A stretch of DNA of 64,000 nt from Toxotes chatareus (taxonomy: Eukaryota; Chordata; Actinopteri; Toxotidae): contig JAFBJY010000393.1 in the NCBI GenBank assembly GCA_016801885.1, positions 62,001 to 126,000 on the forward strand. Reading direction: 5' to 3'. The notes beneath the pieces were generated by a model that was not told where the DNA came from, made no database searches, and worked only from the letters and a program-made list of their open reading frames with translations. The position numbers and the translations under genes are program-made. Of this stretch, positions 40,708-52,753 are shown piece by piece; position 1 is the stretch's first letter; every line of letters starts with the position of its first letter.

Positions 40708-43700
40708 CAGGGTGTCCGCAGGGTTTGAAAAAGTATTCAAAGCTGATAAATCAAAATTGACAAATTTAAGGCCATTAAAGTGTTAACTGTCTTTTAGAGC
40801 TACTATTTTGTCAGACTATGAGGTGTCCTATTCCCATTGAAATTCTATCTGCTAAACTTCCTGTTAGCTCCTTTAAATGTGGGCTTTAGCATTTCTGGGC
40901 ACATAATCAAAGATCCTCGCCTCAATCCTGAACTCTCAGCTCTGTATGTTTAATGCTGATGTCATATTCAGTGTTTGTACCACATCTCAAACAAAAAAAG
41001 CCTTATCCTCAGCCTTTCACTTCCAAACTGGAAGACAGAAAAAACAGTCCCATTTGCTGTGGTGTATCGTCCACCTGCTGCTTACTCAGAGTCTGAATCA
41101 CTGAATTTTCATCTGATTTAGTGCTGAGTACAGACAAAGCAATTATAGTGGGTGACTTTAATATTCATGTAGATACCCACAATGACAGCCTTAGGACTGC
41201 TTTCTATTCAGTATTAGACTCATTTGGCTTTTTGCAAAATGTTAACAAACCAACTCACTGTTTTAATCACACCCTTGATCTTGTACTGACCTATGGCATA
41301 GAAGCTGAATATTTGACAGTATTCCCTCAGAACCCTGTTTTATCCCATCATTCTTTAGTAACATTTGAATTTACAATAATGAACTGCACAGCATCTGGGG
41401 AAAAAAATAACTACTGTAGATATTTGTCTGATAATGCTGTTACCAAATATAAGGAAGTTATTCCATCTTTATTATCTCCGTTGCATGTGGCAGTTTTACA
41501 GAGGGCAATGGCCTAAACTTTACTCCAGCAGATATAGATTATTTAGTTGATAGTACTGCTGCTTCATTACGTTCAACCCTTGACTCTGTTGCCCCTCTGA
41601 AAAAGAAGGTCAGTAATTAGAGGAAGCTACCTCCATGGTATGATTCACAAATACGTACTTTAAAGCAGATATCACAAAAGCTGGAAAGGAAGTGGTTATC
41701 CACTAATTTAGAGGAATTCCTCCTAGCCTGGAAAGACAGCTTCATAACGTATAAAAAGCCCTTCAGAAGGCAAGAACTGCCTATTATTCATCATTAATAG
41801 AGGAAAACAAGAACAACCCTAGGTTTCTTTTCAGCACTGTAGCCAGGCTGACAAAGAGCCATAGCTCTGTTGAACCATGCATCCCTCTAGCTCTCACTAG
41901 TGATGATTTTATGAGCTGCTTTAGCAACAAAATAGTAGACATTAGAGATAGAATCCATCTTATCCTGCCTACAACTGTTAATGATGTGGGTGTATCAAGA
42001 ACAGCATCTTTAGAAATGTCTGCCAGTCCTGATTTGTCGTTAGACTGTATCTCTCCCATAGATCTTGCTGAATTGACTTCAGTAGTTTCTAAATCTAAAT
42101 CATCAACATGTCTTTTGGATCCTATCCCAACCAGACTTCTTAAAGATGTTTTGCACATTAGACCAGATAAATCTCTCTTTGCTAACAGGATATGTTCCAC
42201 AGGCTTTTATGGTTGCAGTTATCAAACCTTTACTTAAAAAGCCTTCTCTGGACTCTGACATTTTGTCAAACTATAGACCTATATCCAATCTCCCCTTCTA
42301 AAATTCTTGAAAAGGCTGTTGCAGCTCAGTTATGTGACCATCTACATAGGAACGGTTTGTTTGAAGTTTTTCAGTCAGGCTTTAGAATTCATCATAGCAC
42401 AGAGACAGCACTGGTGAAAGTTACCAACGACCTTCTCATAGCATCAGATAATGGACTCGTCTCTATACTTGTCCTGCTAGATCTTAGTGCTGCATTTGAC
42501 ACTATTGATCATAGTATCCTATTGGAAAGATTGGAACATGTTATTGGGATTAAAGGAACAGCACCAGATCAGTTAACCATACTTCAGGCATGTCTTAAAG
42601 ACATAAAGGCCTGGATGACCTGTCACTTTCTTCTTCTGAATTCAGACAAAACTGAGGTTATTGTGTTTTGTCCCAAACACCTCAGAAACAGTTTATCTAA
42701 TCATATAGTTACTCTGGATGGCATTAATTTAGCCTCCAGTACGACTGTGAGGAACCTTGGAGTTATTTTTGATCAGGATTTGTCCTTTAACTCACATATA
42801 AAACAAGTCTCTAGGACCGCTTTCTTTCACCACCTGCGCAATATCAGTAAGATTAGGAACTTTCTGTCGCAGAGTGATGCTGAAAAACTAGTCTGTGCTT
42901 TTGTTACTTCTAGGCTGGACTACTGTAATTCCCTTTTATCAGGATGTCCAGTTAACTCTCTAAAACGCCTCCAGCTGATCCAAAATGCTGCAGCAAGAGT
43001 ACTGACTGGAATTAGCAAGAGAGCTCATATTACTCCTGCACTAACTTCTCTTCATTGGCTTCCTGTAAAATCCAGAATTGATTTTAAAATCCTTCTCCTT
43101 ACATATAAGGCCCTCAATGGCCAGGCTCCTTCATATCTTAAAGAGCTGATAGTACCATATCATCCCAACAGATCATTTTAAAATTAAGCTTAAAACCTTT
43201 TTGTTTGACAAAGCTTATATTTAGTTGTAGTTACAGTCTTAGTTATTATGACTAAACTTATAGTTAGTCACAATTATCTCTATAGACACTGTTACAGTTA
43301 AGGATATAGCCCTTAGTAGGGCTGGCTCAGGCAACTGAACCATCCCTTAGTTATGCTGCTATAGGCCTAGGCTGCTGGGGGACATCCCATGATCTTCTGC
43401 GCACTTCCTCTTTTCTCTCTTTCTCTCCTCAGACCCACTCTCACATGTATTAGCCTTTATTTCATGTCATTAACTCTGTGTCCTCTCTCTTCCGTAGTCC
43501 TGTGCTTGTTTCTCTCTGGTCTCTCTTTCTCTGTACCTTTCAGCTCTGGCTCTCTGGCTCCGGAGCTGCATGTTCTCTGCTGCTGTTTATTGTCTACAAT
43601 GATCCATTTCTAACAAGTTTAATGTTCCATTCTGCTACAGATAAATATTGGATTAATATTCTATGCACACTGTAATGTAAATAATTACCAATCATGACAG

Positions 43701-44248
43701 CTTGTTGCTTCTGTGCTCTGTTTCCTATCATAACTGTAATCTGCTGAGCACACATTATCCACTAACTGTTGACTAACTGTAATCTAAATGCTGGCCCTCT
43801 AACATTGTCCATTGCCAACCCTGTTTGTATTATGCTGCATGTCCTTCTCCTCCTCTCCTCCATTCCTAGCTGTCCTATCTTCCTCCTTTTCCTTCTTTCA
43901 CCCAGCCCGGTCATCAGCAGGAGGGTCCCCATATGAGCCAGGTTCTGCTCAAGGTTTCTTCCTGTTAAAAGGGAGTTTTCCTTGCCACTGTCGCCTTAAG
44001 TGCTTGCTCTGGGGTCAGACTCTGGGTCTCTGTAAAGTAGTTTGAGACAATTTTGATTGTGGAAGGCGCTATATAAATAAAATTGAATTGAACTGAATTG
44101 AATATATGTCAAAATATGTCAACGTTAATAAGGTCGCTGATTAACACTTGCAACTCAGTGTCCTGATGGTTTTAAAATAAAATCCAAAGGTAGTAAAAAG
44201 CTATTAAAAGGTATTAAATTGAACTTAAGGATTGCTCTGTATACCCTG
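40708..44248. mobile_element. hAT element with both terminal repeats, hosting an L2
   Basis: Left end CAGGGTGTCCGCAGGG, right end GTATACCCTG. The sequence just inside (TTTAAGGCCATTAAAG; GGTATTAAATTGAACTTAAGG) is typical of a widespread fish hAT. A and B keep the interior including the MGKC transposase start but not these ends; C keeps the ends but has lost the coding start to an L2 insertion with a ~370-bp deletion. I see no convincing 8-bp duplication at the borders. Confidence 0.55.
40998..44100 (+). mobile_element. L2-type LINE with internal RT deletion
   Basis: Endonuclease pieces VVYRPPAAYSE and IIVGDFNIHVD, linker, then RT FQSGFRIHHSTETALVKVTNDL, LLDLSAAFDTIDHSILLERLE. It then jumps to SDKTEVIVFCP, FDQDLSFNSHIKQVSRTAFFHL-type thumb, DYCNSLLSGCP and SLHWLPVKSRI. 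The segment carrying the PQGSVLGP and YADD catalytic motifs is deleted, so it is inactive. The 3' end GGCGCTATATAAATAAAATTG with TTGAA repeats is the L2 signature. Inserted only in unit C. Confidence 0.9.
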
Positions 44249-44341
44249 TCATCAGTCTGCCCACATGTTGCAGTGACAAAGAACCATAGATGGGCAAGGT
44301 GATAACTAACATGTAATTGTGCTTGCTCTTCTTCTTCTTAG

Positions 44342-44444
44342 GACTATGATGACCCACACATGTCCCACACCTCAATCGGGATCCTGACACTGATTCCTCA
44401 ACACAGTGTGGACTCTCCTGACTCACTGCACCTACAGGCTTCAG
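44342..44444 (+). CDS. ZNF638-like candidate N-terminal exon (copy C)
   Basis: Same borders and frame as A 3,362, with one replacement (Asn to Ile in SHTSIGIL). Strong acceptor TTCTTCTTAG, donor GTACTG. Confidence 0.45.
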
Positions 44445-45495
44445 GTACTGCAATCATTTTGGAGGGAACAGTGCTGATGGATGGCCTTAAAAATCTGACA
44501 CATGCCATGTGCCTTCTCTTTCCACTTATTTACGCCCTCAACTTGGAATACCCTCAACAACACAACAACACCTTTGACTTCATTCAAAGAGTGCTTCTGT
44601 CACTTGGACACAAGACCCTAAAAGCAAAAATACACTCCCTCCCCCCAAAAATCTTCTCTTGCACTGACTAATTGTCTTCACAATGTCAGTAGAATGTCAC
44701 ATGTTAGGTTTGCTCAGTACTGGGAAAGTGTCCCCTTGGTCAGCCCTTTTTTTTACTGGAGCCAGCCTCATTGCTCTTTCTTCTCAAACAGGCTGCTAAA
44801 TACTTTGCTGTTCACAAGGAGAAATGTCAACAGCTTTTCTTTCAGCCCTTCTTCTTCCCTCTCTCTTCATGACACCACCATTGTGGCCATATAGCAGCAT
44901 TAGGCTCTATAGCCAGTTACCTCCAAATTGACTACATTGGAACTCAGTCTCCAGTACAGTTAAACTCATCCTCTAAGAATTCACTCACAATGTTTTCAGC
45001 AGGTTTTAGCTGTTGCTGTCTCAAATGTCTGCATTACACTTGCACATTACACAGTTAGACTTGTGCACATTCATATCTGCTGTTCATGTTAATGAATTGG
45101 ACACAATTTCTTCTTCTTAGAGAACAAATTAACAGTTTTTATGTCCCTTCAAAATGTCTGTTTTTCTTTCAACAACTTAACACTTTTAGTTCAGCTGACT
45201 TCAAGATTTTCAGCCAATCACTTTCCATATATTTTACTAGTAATGTCAATGCTTAACTCCATTTTACTGAGTAGTTTAAACACAATTCTTTTTAGCTTTA
45301 ACAGCTTAGAAATTTTGAGGCAGTCGCTTTCCTGATTTTTTAAGTAAAGCTGATTTTACTTTAAGAAAAGTCAGTTTATTACATTTTACAGTGAAGGGCT
45401 TTTGCCAATGAGGGTTTTGTAAATGAATAGAAAGCAATGTATCTGTCTGCAGGAGTGGAGTAAGGGACAGTTCACCAGTGAGTTGCAGTGGTGAG

Positions 45496-46058
45496 TGTTG
45501 TGAGGCAGCTCAACTGCCTCTGGGGTTTTTGGTTGTTTTTCTCCTTTTGTTTTCCTCTCTGTGTGCTTGTGTGTTTCTTGTTGGTAGATTCCTGGGCGGC
45601 TCCGACCCACTCCTGCCTCCGGCTCTGGCTGATTACACACACCTGTGCGCAATCTGGGCGCAATCAGTCTTCCCTAAAAGTATAAGAGGCTCTGCGTTCC
45701 TGTCCTTCCTCGCCAGTTCGTTCCGTCATCTGTCGCGGTGACTAGACTCTGAACTTGCCTCCTTGAGAAACGTTTTTTTTTGTGAATATACTAACCTTTT
45801 TGTTCCTTGTACTCCGGATCCCCACTAACCAGTGTGCTCTCTCCTCTCACAGTTTCCTCCGGTTTCTTCCCCCACATCATCATTCATCGCCGCTCCAGCC
45901 GACTCTCCCCCGCCGCCCAGGAATCTCTTCTCCGTCCCTTTTCGTCTCATCGACTGATCTTTTGTTTGCTAAAGCGCTAAAAATAAATGGTTAAATCCTT
46001 TACCTTCCTGCCTGTCTGCTTTTTTGGTCCACGGCTCGATTAATAGACTACCATAACA
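45496..46058 (+). mobile_element. Solo LTR (563 bp) with 6-bp target duplication
   Basis: Starts TGTTGTGA and ends CCATAACA, inverted at the tips, flanked by GGTGAG on both sides (45,490-45,495; 46,059-46,064). Contains a TATA-like AAGTATAAGAGG about 170 bp in and AATAAA near 45,985, the order expected of promoter and polyadenylation signals in an LTR. No internal genes. Family not determined; Gypsy-like organisation is a guess. Confidence 0.85.
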
Positions 46059-46239
46059 GGTGAGTATTAAACAGAGCTCCAGTCACAAAAGCAGATAGCA
46101 GAATGGTAAATAACATTCAGCTTGTGGAGGAGGGTTTTGGAGGCTGACCTGTAAACTATATCACCATAATCAAAAATTGGGAGGACTGTCACTTTAACCA
46201 AGAGTTGTTTTGCAGAGTGTGTAAGCGAGGACTTGTTAC

Positions 46240-47645
46240 CATAAAGAATAGAATAGAATAAAGTTTTATTTGCCATTTGCACAGATACATTGCAGTACAT
46301 CTGCATTGGAATTCTTGTGCATCCCTCCCTGAATCAAGCTTGCTAAAAGGTTTAAATAATACAATAAAATAAGAAATAAAATAAAATAACCAAGAAATAA
46401 ATAATACAAAAGAGGAGCAAGATAGTAGAATTAAAATACTGAGAAGTTCTTAAGAAAATGAGGTGCCTAATATAGGCACACTGTCACTTCCAGTATGTGA
46501 TGTTTCACATGGTGATATTGCAAATATGTTAGAAATATTTCACATGGTGAATGTAAGGACATATAGCACATAGTGGTAACAGATTATTTTTGACAGGGTT
46601 ATGATATGTAGTAGCTTCGTCCCTCCTTAATGTCCTGTGCCACTGTTCTGACAGTGGCTGGGAAAAAAAACTGCTGTGGAGGCGGGCTCTGTGGACACTG
46701 ATGCTCACCGGCCTGCGATGCCTCAGGTTGTAGCCTGAGTCCACCCACTGAAACAGAGCACGAGCTGGATGGTGTTTGTCTTTCAGGATGCTCTGTGCTT
46801 TGCGTCTGCAGCGCTCAGTGTAGATGGAGTCCATGGGGGGAAGGCTGCATCCAGTGACCCTCTCTGCAGCTTTTATGACTCGTTGAAGCGACTTCCTCTC
46901 AGCCAGCGTGCTGTTGCCGTACCATACTGTAATGGCACTGGTGAGGATGCTTTCAACGAGTCCTCTGTAGGCTTGGATGAGCGGCTGTCGCCCGAGTCCC
47001 GCCTTCCTCAGCACTCTGATGAAGTGCAGTCTCTGCTGGGCTTTTCTCACTGCCAATGTGGTGTTTTTGGCCCAGCTGAGATTCTCAGAGATGAGGAGGC
47101 CGAGGAACTTGTGGCTGTCAGTCCGCTCCACCATAGTCCCTTTGATGGTGAGTGGCTGCAGAGGGGGGACCCGTCTCCTAAAGTCCAGAATGAGTTCTTT
47201 TGTTTTTTCCAGGTTGAGCACAAGATCATTCTCCTCACCATAGACAGTGATCTTGTGCACCAGGTCCCTGTATGCTGACTCATCTCCCCCTCTGATGAGG
47301 CCGAGGACAGTCGTATTGTCAGCATATTTTATAACGGCAGTGTTGTTCTGTGTGGCTGTGCAGTCGTGTGTGTACAGTGTGAAGAGCTTAGGACTGAGGC
47401 AGCAGCCCTGCAGGGGTTCCTGTGCTCACTGTAAGCTCAGCAGAGACCTTCCTCCCCATCCTCACAACCTGTGGTCTGTCTGTGAGAAAGTCCAGAATCC
47501 AGTTGCGGGTGGGTGTTGGTATTCCGAGGTCAGCCAGCTTTTCAGTGAGCTTTTGAGGGGGATGTCTTTGTTATACAGATCAAATCTGGCATAAAAACTG
47601 TTGAGGTTGTCTGGTTCGGGGGTGTTCTGCGTCCTGGTAAAGAAG
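46240..47645 (-). mobile_element. LINE-Y, CR1-type, nested in LINE-Z, minus strand
   Basis: 3' end at left (AGAATAGAATAAAGTTTTATT). The 243-residue frame (46,529-47,260) encodes ENDLVLNLEKTKELILDFRR, HKFLGLLISENLSWAKN and the thumb/C-terminus GNSTLAERKSLQRVIKAAER. Upstream, out of frame, the catalytic box reads KYADNTTVLG, with Asn in place of the second Asp. The 5' portion joins linker directly to palm (YARFD-LYNKDIPL). Inactive. Confidence 0.8.
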
Positions 47646-48661
47646 CTGGTAAAGAAAACCAATTCTAGATTTGACATTTGTAAGCACAACATTTATGTGT
47701 GTTTCAAATGAATCATGAGTGAGTCCAGCAGATTTGTGAGTGTCCAGGGTGCGCAGCTCTGCAAGGACCTCAGACTCCACAAGAAGGAGAAGAGGGGATG
47801 TCCTGGAGAAGGTGGATGAGTGACAGATGACGGGGTGGATGGAGGAACATTGGGAGGAGGTGTAATATCCTCAAAAGCACAACCACCTTTGACAAAGTGT
47901 CTGTTGAAATAATCCACCACTTTTTTTTTCTGTGATCACAATACCATCAGATTTAATAACAGTGGGCAAATGGGAAGACAGATTTTTCTTTTCTGTTGAT
48001 TTGACAGTGTTCCAGAAATTTTGGGGGTCAGAGCGATTGGCAACGAAACTGTATGTCTGCCAGTCTGATGTTTCATTAGAAGAATTTGCTTTACGCCATA
48101 GGTGCTGTTTATGGCCAATAAGCTCAGACAGATCAGAACTGAACGAGGGACTGAGACGCTTTTTTATCCTCATTCTTTTGAGAGGAGCATGTTTGTTCAA
48201 GATGGCACCCAACAAAGTTTTAAAGTATGTCCAGGCGTCTTCCACGTCAGGGATAAGACCAATTCTGTGCCATTCAACTTGTGTCAGGTCATATAAAAAA
48301 GTCTCTTCATGAAAGTTTTTCTGTTGGATTTCTTAAACCAAGACTCAGAGATGACTAAAATGTCAGGATTTGCAGTCAGTCGCGGCAACTTTTGGGAGGA
48401 GGCTGCGTATGTGTGCAACCCATGCTAATGCGCTAACCTGTCAATGGGATTCTCCATGTCACTGATGTGCAGGCTGTAGAAAAAGGCTAAATGTGAATGG
48501 AGCTGCAGAGTAAGGAGCTCATTCTGAGTGGCCCTCGTGCTACAAGTGACCATTTCACATTGCATTGAATATTATTTAACTCACTGTTTATTGCACATTT
48601 TGAAAAGTGCAGCTTTGTATTGATACGTACAGTTGAATTTTCTAATTCCTTCTAAATACAG

Positions 48662-48716
48662 GTTTAGGAGTAAGATGTTTGATGACATGCTAACAGATGT
48701 TTGTGTGTCTCTGAAG
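48662..48716 (+). CDS. ZNF638-like candidate 55-bp exon (copy C)
   Basis: Same borders as in A and B; reads FRSKMFDDMLTDVCVSLK (Gln to Lys). Confidence 0.35.
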
Positions 48717-48824
48717 GTACCCTGACTGGAAACGAAGTCTACCAAGGTCAGCTGGACTCTTGTTCTTCTGTTTCCAATAATGTGTTTTTAGCTGTGAGCA
48801 TGAGCTGGGGAGGAATCACTCCTG

Positions 48825-50985
48825 TCAGAATAAGAATAAGAATAAGAAATACTTTATTAGTCCCTCAGTGGGAAATTGCATTTAGCAACAGCAAGATTAC
48901 AGTCCAGTAAGTGAAAGTAAAATATAAGTAAGACCAATATGGCCAAAACAAGATACTAAGAGAAAATATAAGACCAATATGGCCAATACAAGATACTAAA
49001 CTAAGAGAACAGCTGCTGTAAAAAATAAAATATGCACACACACATAGATAAATAAATAGAATAAATATGGGCTGGAGGTTGTTGAGTGACTTCCGTACAC
49101 AATAATATTGCACACTAATAACTGAGTTATTGCACATAGATATTGCACTTATAATTGCATGGAATTGGAATCAGTGTGTGTGTGTGTTAGCAATGGTCAT
49201 TATAGAGTCTGACAGCAGCAGGAAGGAAAGATCTTCTAAATCTCTCCTTCACACACCGAGGGTGGAGCAGTCTGTCACTGAAGCTGCTCTGCAGAGCTGA
49301 CATGACGTCCTGCAGGGGGTGGGACTCATGGTCCAGCATAGATGACAGTTTTGCTAGGACCCTTCTGTCTCCTACCTCTCGCACTGAGTCCAGAGGACAG
49401 CCCAGGACAGAGCTGGACTACCTGATGACTTTGTCCAGCTTCTTCCTCTCCTTCTCAGTTATGCTGCTGCTCCAGCAGACTACACCGTACAGGATGGATG
49501 AAGCCACCACAGAGTCATAGATGGTCTTTAGGAGTGTCCCCTGCACACCAAAAGACCGCAGTCTCCTCAGGAGGTAGAGCCTGCTCTGCCCCTTCCTGTA
49601 CAGTGCGTCTGTGTTGTTAGTCCAGTCCAGTTTGTGGTTTAGGTGAACACCCAGGTACTTGTAAGAGTCCACCCTCTCAATGTCCATTCCCTGGATGTTC
49701 ACGGTGAGGGGCAGACCGGTGTCTGCAGAAATCCACCACCATCTCCTTGGTCTTCCCTGCGTTGATGAGGAGGTGGTTTGGCCGACACCAGTCCACAAAG
49801 TCCTCGTCACTCCTCTGTACTCTGCATCATCGTCATCACTGATCAGGCCGATGATAACAGAGTCGTCAGAGAACTTGAGCAGGACACAGCCGTCCCGTGT
49901 TGTGTCTGAAGTCTGCAGTGTAGAGGGTGAAGAGGAAGGGCGCAAGCACCGTGCCCTGGGGAACACCCACACTGCAGGTCAGGGGGTCAGACACACAGTC
50001 CCGAGCTCTCACAAACTGGGGCCTGTTTGTGAGGTAGTCCAGGACCCACTCTGCCAGTTGTGAGTCCACTCCAGACTGCACCAGCTTGTCCCTCAGAAGC
50101 ACAGGCTGAATGGTGTTGAATGCGCTGGAGAAATCAAAGAATAGAATCCTCACAGCGCTGCCAGGCTTCTCCAGATGAGTCAGAGCACAGTGCGGCAGAA
50201 AGATCACAGCGTCCTCCGCTCCGATCCCGGGTCGGTAGGCGAACTGCAGTGGATCCATCTCTGAGCTCACCTCAGCCCGGAGGTGGCCCAGGACCAGTCT
50301 CTCCAGTGTCTTCATCAGATGTGATGTGAGAGCCACCGGCCTGAAGCTGCTAGGATCCCTAGCATGCGGTGTTTTAGGCACTGGTACCACACAGGAGGTC
50401 TTCCATAGCTGTGGTACCATCCTCAGCTTTAGGCTCAGGTTGAAGACTCGTCCCATAATCCCACACAGTTCTTCTGCACAGGATTTCAGGAGCCTGGAGC
50501 TGATGCCGTCTGGTCCAGCTGCCTTCCATGCTTTGATCCTCCTCAGCTCTCTCCTCACCTGGGCAGGTGTGAAGGACAGGGGTGGGCTGGGGGGTTACTG
50601 AGTCCATGGGGTGGTGGGGAAATAGTGAGGTGTGAGCAAGAGGTGTGGGGGCTGTAGGAGGGGGCATTGTTCAGTTGAGCTGGAGGTGTGAAGGGCTGCG
50701 GGTGTGGGGCACTGTCCAATTGACAAGGTGTGGGGCAGCTGCATGGGGGAGTAGTGGGTGGCTGGTCAAACCGGGTTGAAGTGCTGGTTCAAGCCGTTCA
50801 CCCACTGCAGGCCCCCTCAGCCTGGGAGTGGGGTGTTTTGAAGCCTGAGATGGTCTTTAGGCTCCTCCACACCCCACTGATATTTTGCTGCTTCAGCTGC
50901 TCCTCCATCTTCCTCTTGTACCTGGCCTTGCCCTCCCTGATCTTCCTTCTCAGCTCTTTCTGTGTAGCCTTGAGCTAGTAGGCTG
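48825..50985 (-). mobile_element. Rex1-like LINE, 5'-truncated, minus strand
   Basis: 3' end at left (AGAATAAGAATAAG repeats, ACTTTATTAGTCCCTC). Right to left: palm KAAGPDGISSR, VPVPKTPHARDPSSFRPVAL, FFDFSSAFNTI, GVPQGTVLAPFLFTLYT (230-residue frame 49,866-50,558). A frameshift follows, then LLKFSDDSVIIGLI, YLGVHLNHKLDW and the C-terminus RFRRSFLPAAVRLYN. Inserted in the intron before the Arg/Ser exon only in unit C. Confidence 0.85.
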
Positions 50986-51102
50986 CTCCAAAACATTTCA
51001 AATGAGGCCACACAAGAAAAATGCTGCTGTTTAAGCTGCCACTTGACACAACTTTACTCTGTCATTTCACTGCTTCTGTCTGTCACTCAATGTGTTATCC
51101 AG

Positions 51103-51290
51103 TCGGAGCAGACCATATGGCAGCCGAGCTCTGTGGGATCCCAAGGATCGCTCCCATCCCATTCCGTGTCTCGGAGCCTCTCACACCCCAAGTCCTCCTC
51201 ACAACAAACACAGGGTGGGCCCCCATCCCCACAGGCCACACGGGAAGCTCTGCTCCCCTCACCATCTCCCTCGCTTCCACCACTGCACAG
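51103..51290 (+). pseudogene. ZNF638-like Arg/Ser-rich exon with local frameshift (copy C)
   Basis: Same acceptor and donor as B 21,643-21,839 but 9 bp shorter through a 1-bp and an 8-bp loss, which scramble about a dozen codons (DRSPSHSVSRSL becomes DRSHPIPCLGAS) and then restore the frame at TPSPPHNKHRVG. The following Ser/His exon of B is deleted in C. Confidence 0.65.
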
Positions 51291-51670
51291 GTAGACCACA
51301 GGCTAGAGAGCAGGCACAGCATCTACGAAGTGGGACAGTGTACAACTCTGTTAAATATTCATCTACAAATAATACAAATATGTAGTGAGCTCATTTGCTA
51401 AAGTGCTACTGGACTGTTCAGTGGTGCTGCAGGTTCTTAATACACAATTATCTTTTCAGCAATAAATGAGTCAGATCAGGGGAAATGAAAGCTCTTTTAA
51501 AGTCATCTGCTAACGGGGAAGAGAGTTTGTCTGTGCTCATCTAAAACCACACTTTACCTGTTGTTTACCTGAGATTTCTGACATCACTTCTAGTTTTGGA
51601 GCCTTACACAAGAGTGATGTGGAGCTTTCTTTGCTTTCCCTCCTCCCTTTGCTTCGTGCTGTGTCTACAG

Positions 51671-51823
51671 GGGGTTCCTCTGGCATCGGTGGGAAGCGTC
51701 CACACCATGACTCCACTGACACCAGCCGACATCCACCCTCCTCTAAGGTGGCTCACAGCTCCAAACGTGGACAGTCCAACATCACAAGTGTCAAGAGCGG
51801 GATGAAGACTGGAACTAAGATGG
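51671..51823 (+). CDS. ZNF638-like basic exon (copy C, intact)
   Basis: 153 bp, frame GGSSGIGGKRPHHDS to MKTGTKM, phase 1 in and out. The donor position reads GGCTGAG as in A. Confidence 0.7.
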
Positions 51824-52012
51824 CTGAGACAGCAAGTAACAAGGCGGCTGACACAGTGGATGTTTTTCTCTTTAGTTGTGTAAAGCTTGTCACAGAATTC
51901 CAGTGTTTTGGACCAAGCTCAGCCACAGCTAACTATGTCTACACACTTCTTTCAGCCTAAAACTAACCAAAGACTAATGCTGTTGCTTTGTAGTGTGCCA
52001 GGCCTCCTCCAG

Positions 52013-52209
52013 CCAAGAAGAAGAAGAAAACAGCCACTCCAGCCTCTCTGGGCTCGTCTGTTTCAGATGGTCTGCTTTATCTGACAGGCATTCCAAACCA
52101 CGCCTCGGAGCAGGAAGTTACTGACTTGGTCGGGTCCTTTGGCAAGATCAACAACGTGATCCTCATGCCGTGCTCAGAAGAAGAGAGTGAGAAGAGCCAA
52201 GGACAGAAG
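52013..52209 (+). CDS. ZNF638-like NLS plus RRM-A first half (copy C, intact)
   Basis: Enters in phase 1 as AKKKKKTATPASLG, continues LLYLTGIPNHASEQEV, LVGSFGKINNVILMP and the acidic SEEESEKSQGQK, donor GTACGT. The best copy of this exon: lysine tract likely a nuclear-localisation signal, followed by RNP2 and helix 1 of an RRM. The RNP1-bearing second half is not found in any unit. Confidence 0.75.
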
Positions 52210-52445
52210 GTACGTCTAAGAGTATCTACATGTTCATGTGTTTTACAAGAAATTTCACTTTGAGATTTGATGTTCCAGAGCAGTTTCAAACAGATGATAG
52301 GGAAAAAAAACAAGAAAAACGAAGTGTAGTCAGTGTTGCAGTTTGCTCATGTTGTGAATATTACAGGCAAAAAGAAAGAACATGTTTCAGTAATCAGTCC
52401 ATTTCTTGAAAACAGAGGATGCTTATTTTCTGTTTTGTTGTATTA

Positions 52446-52750
52446 GGAGAGATCGATAGATAGAAAGCACTTTATTCATCCCACAGCAGGGAAATTCACT
52501 TGTTAGGCAGCTCACAAGCAAAAACAGGAGAAAAGAAAAAAGAAAAGAAAAGAAAAAGGATAAAGTGCAGTTGTGTGTATGTGATTCAAGTCTAAAGAAC
52601 AATGTGCAAAAAATAGTGTTTACAACAAAACAACACAAAATACAAAAACAGTAAAAACAAGTAAAACCTGGCAATATACAAATTTACGTAGTGATGGAGG
52701 GATGAAGAGTAGGATCCTGTGGAGGAGAGAAAAAATGTATATATATATAT
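52446..52750 (-). mobile_element. Rex1-like LINE 3' end, minus strand
   Basis: GATAGATAGAAAGCACTTTATT and the following ~300 bp match the 3' end of the LINE at 23,232 in B, at the same intron position. The rest is missing; a Tc1 element follows in the TA repeat. Confidence 0.8.
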
Positions 52751-52753
52751 ATA

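Larger units (their letters stand above)
45258..48340 (-). mobile_element. LINE-Z (copy C), more complete, with nested insertions
   Basis: Minus-strand parts from right to left: linker HAPLKRMRIKKRLSPSF, KSTEKKNLSSHLPTV, VVDYFNRHFVKGGCAFE, VLAELRTLDTHKSAGL, then a jump to NVVLTNVKSRIGFLY and, left of a nested LINE, SLTHSAKQLLVKVTVLPIFDYGD. The RT catalytic core is deleted. It contains a solo LTR at 45,496 and LINE-Y at 46,240, both absent from A and B, where the region is shorter. Confidence 0.7.

Noticed and set aside
43389..44045. Plus-strand frames downstream of the L2 coding region
   Set aside because: L2 3' untranslated region; low-complexity Ser/Leu readings with no domain.
46769..47278. 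169-codon plus-strand frame
   Set aside because: Antisense shadow of the LINE-Y reverse transcriptase.
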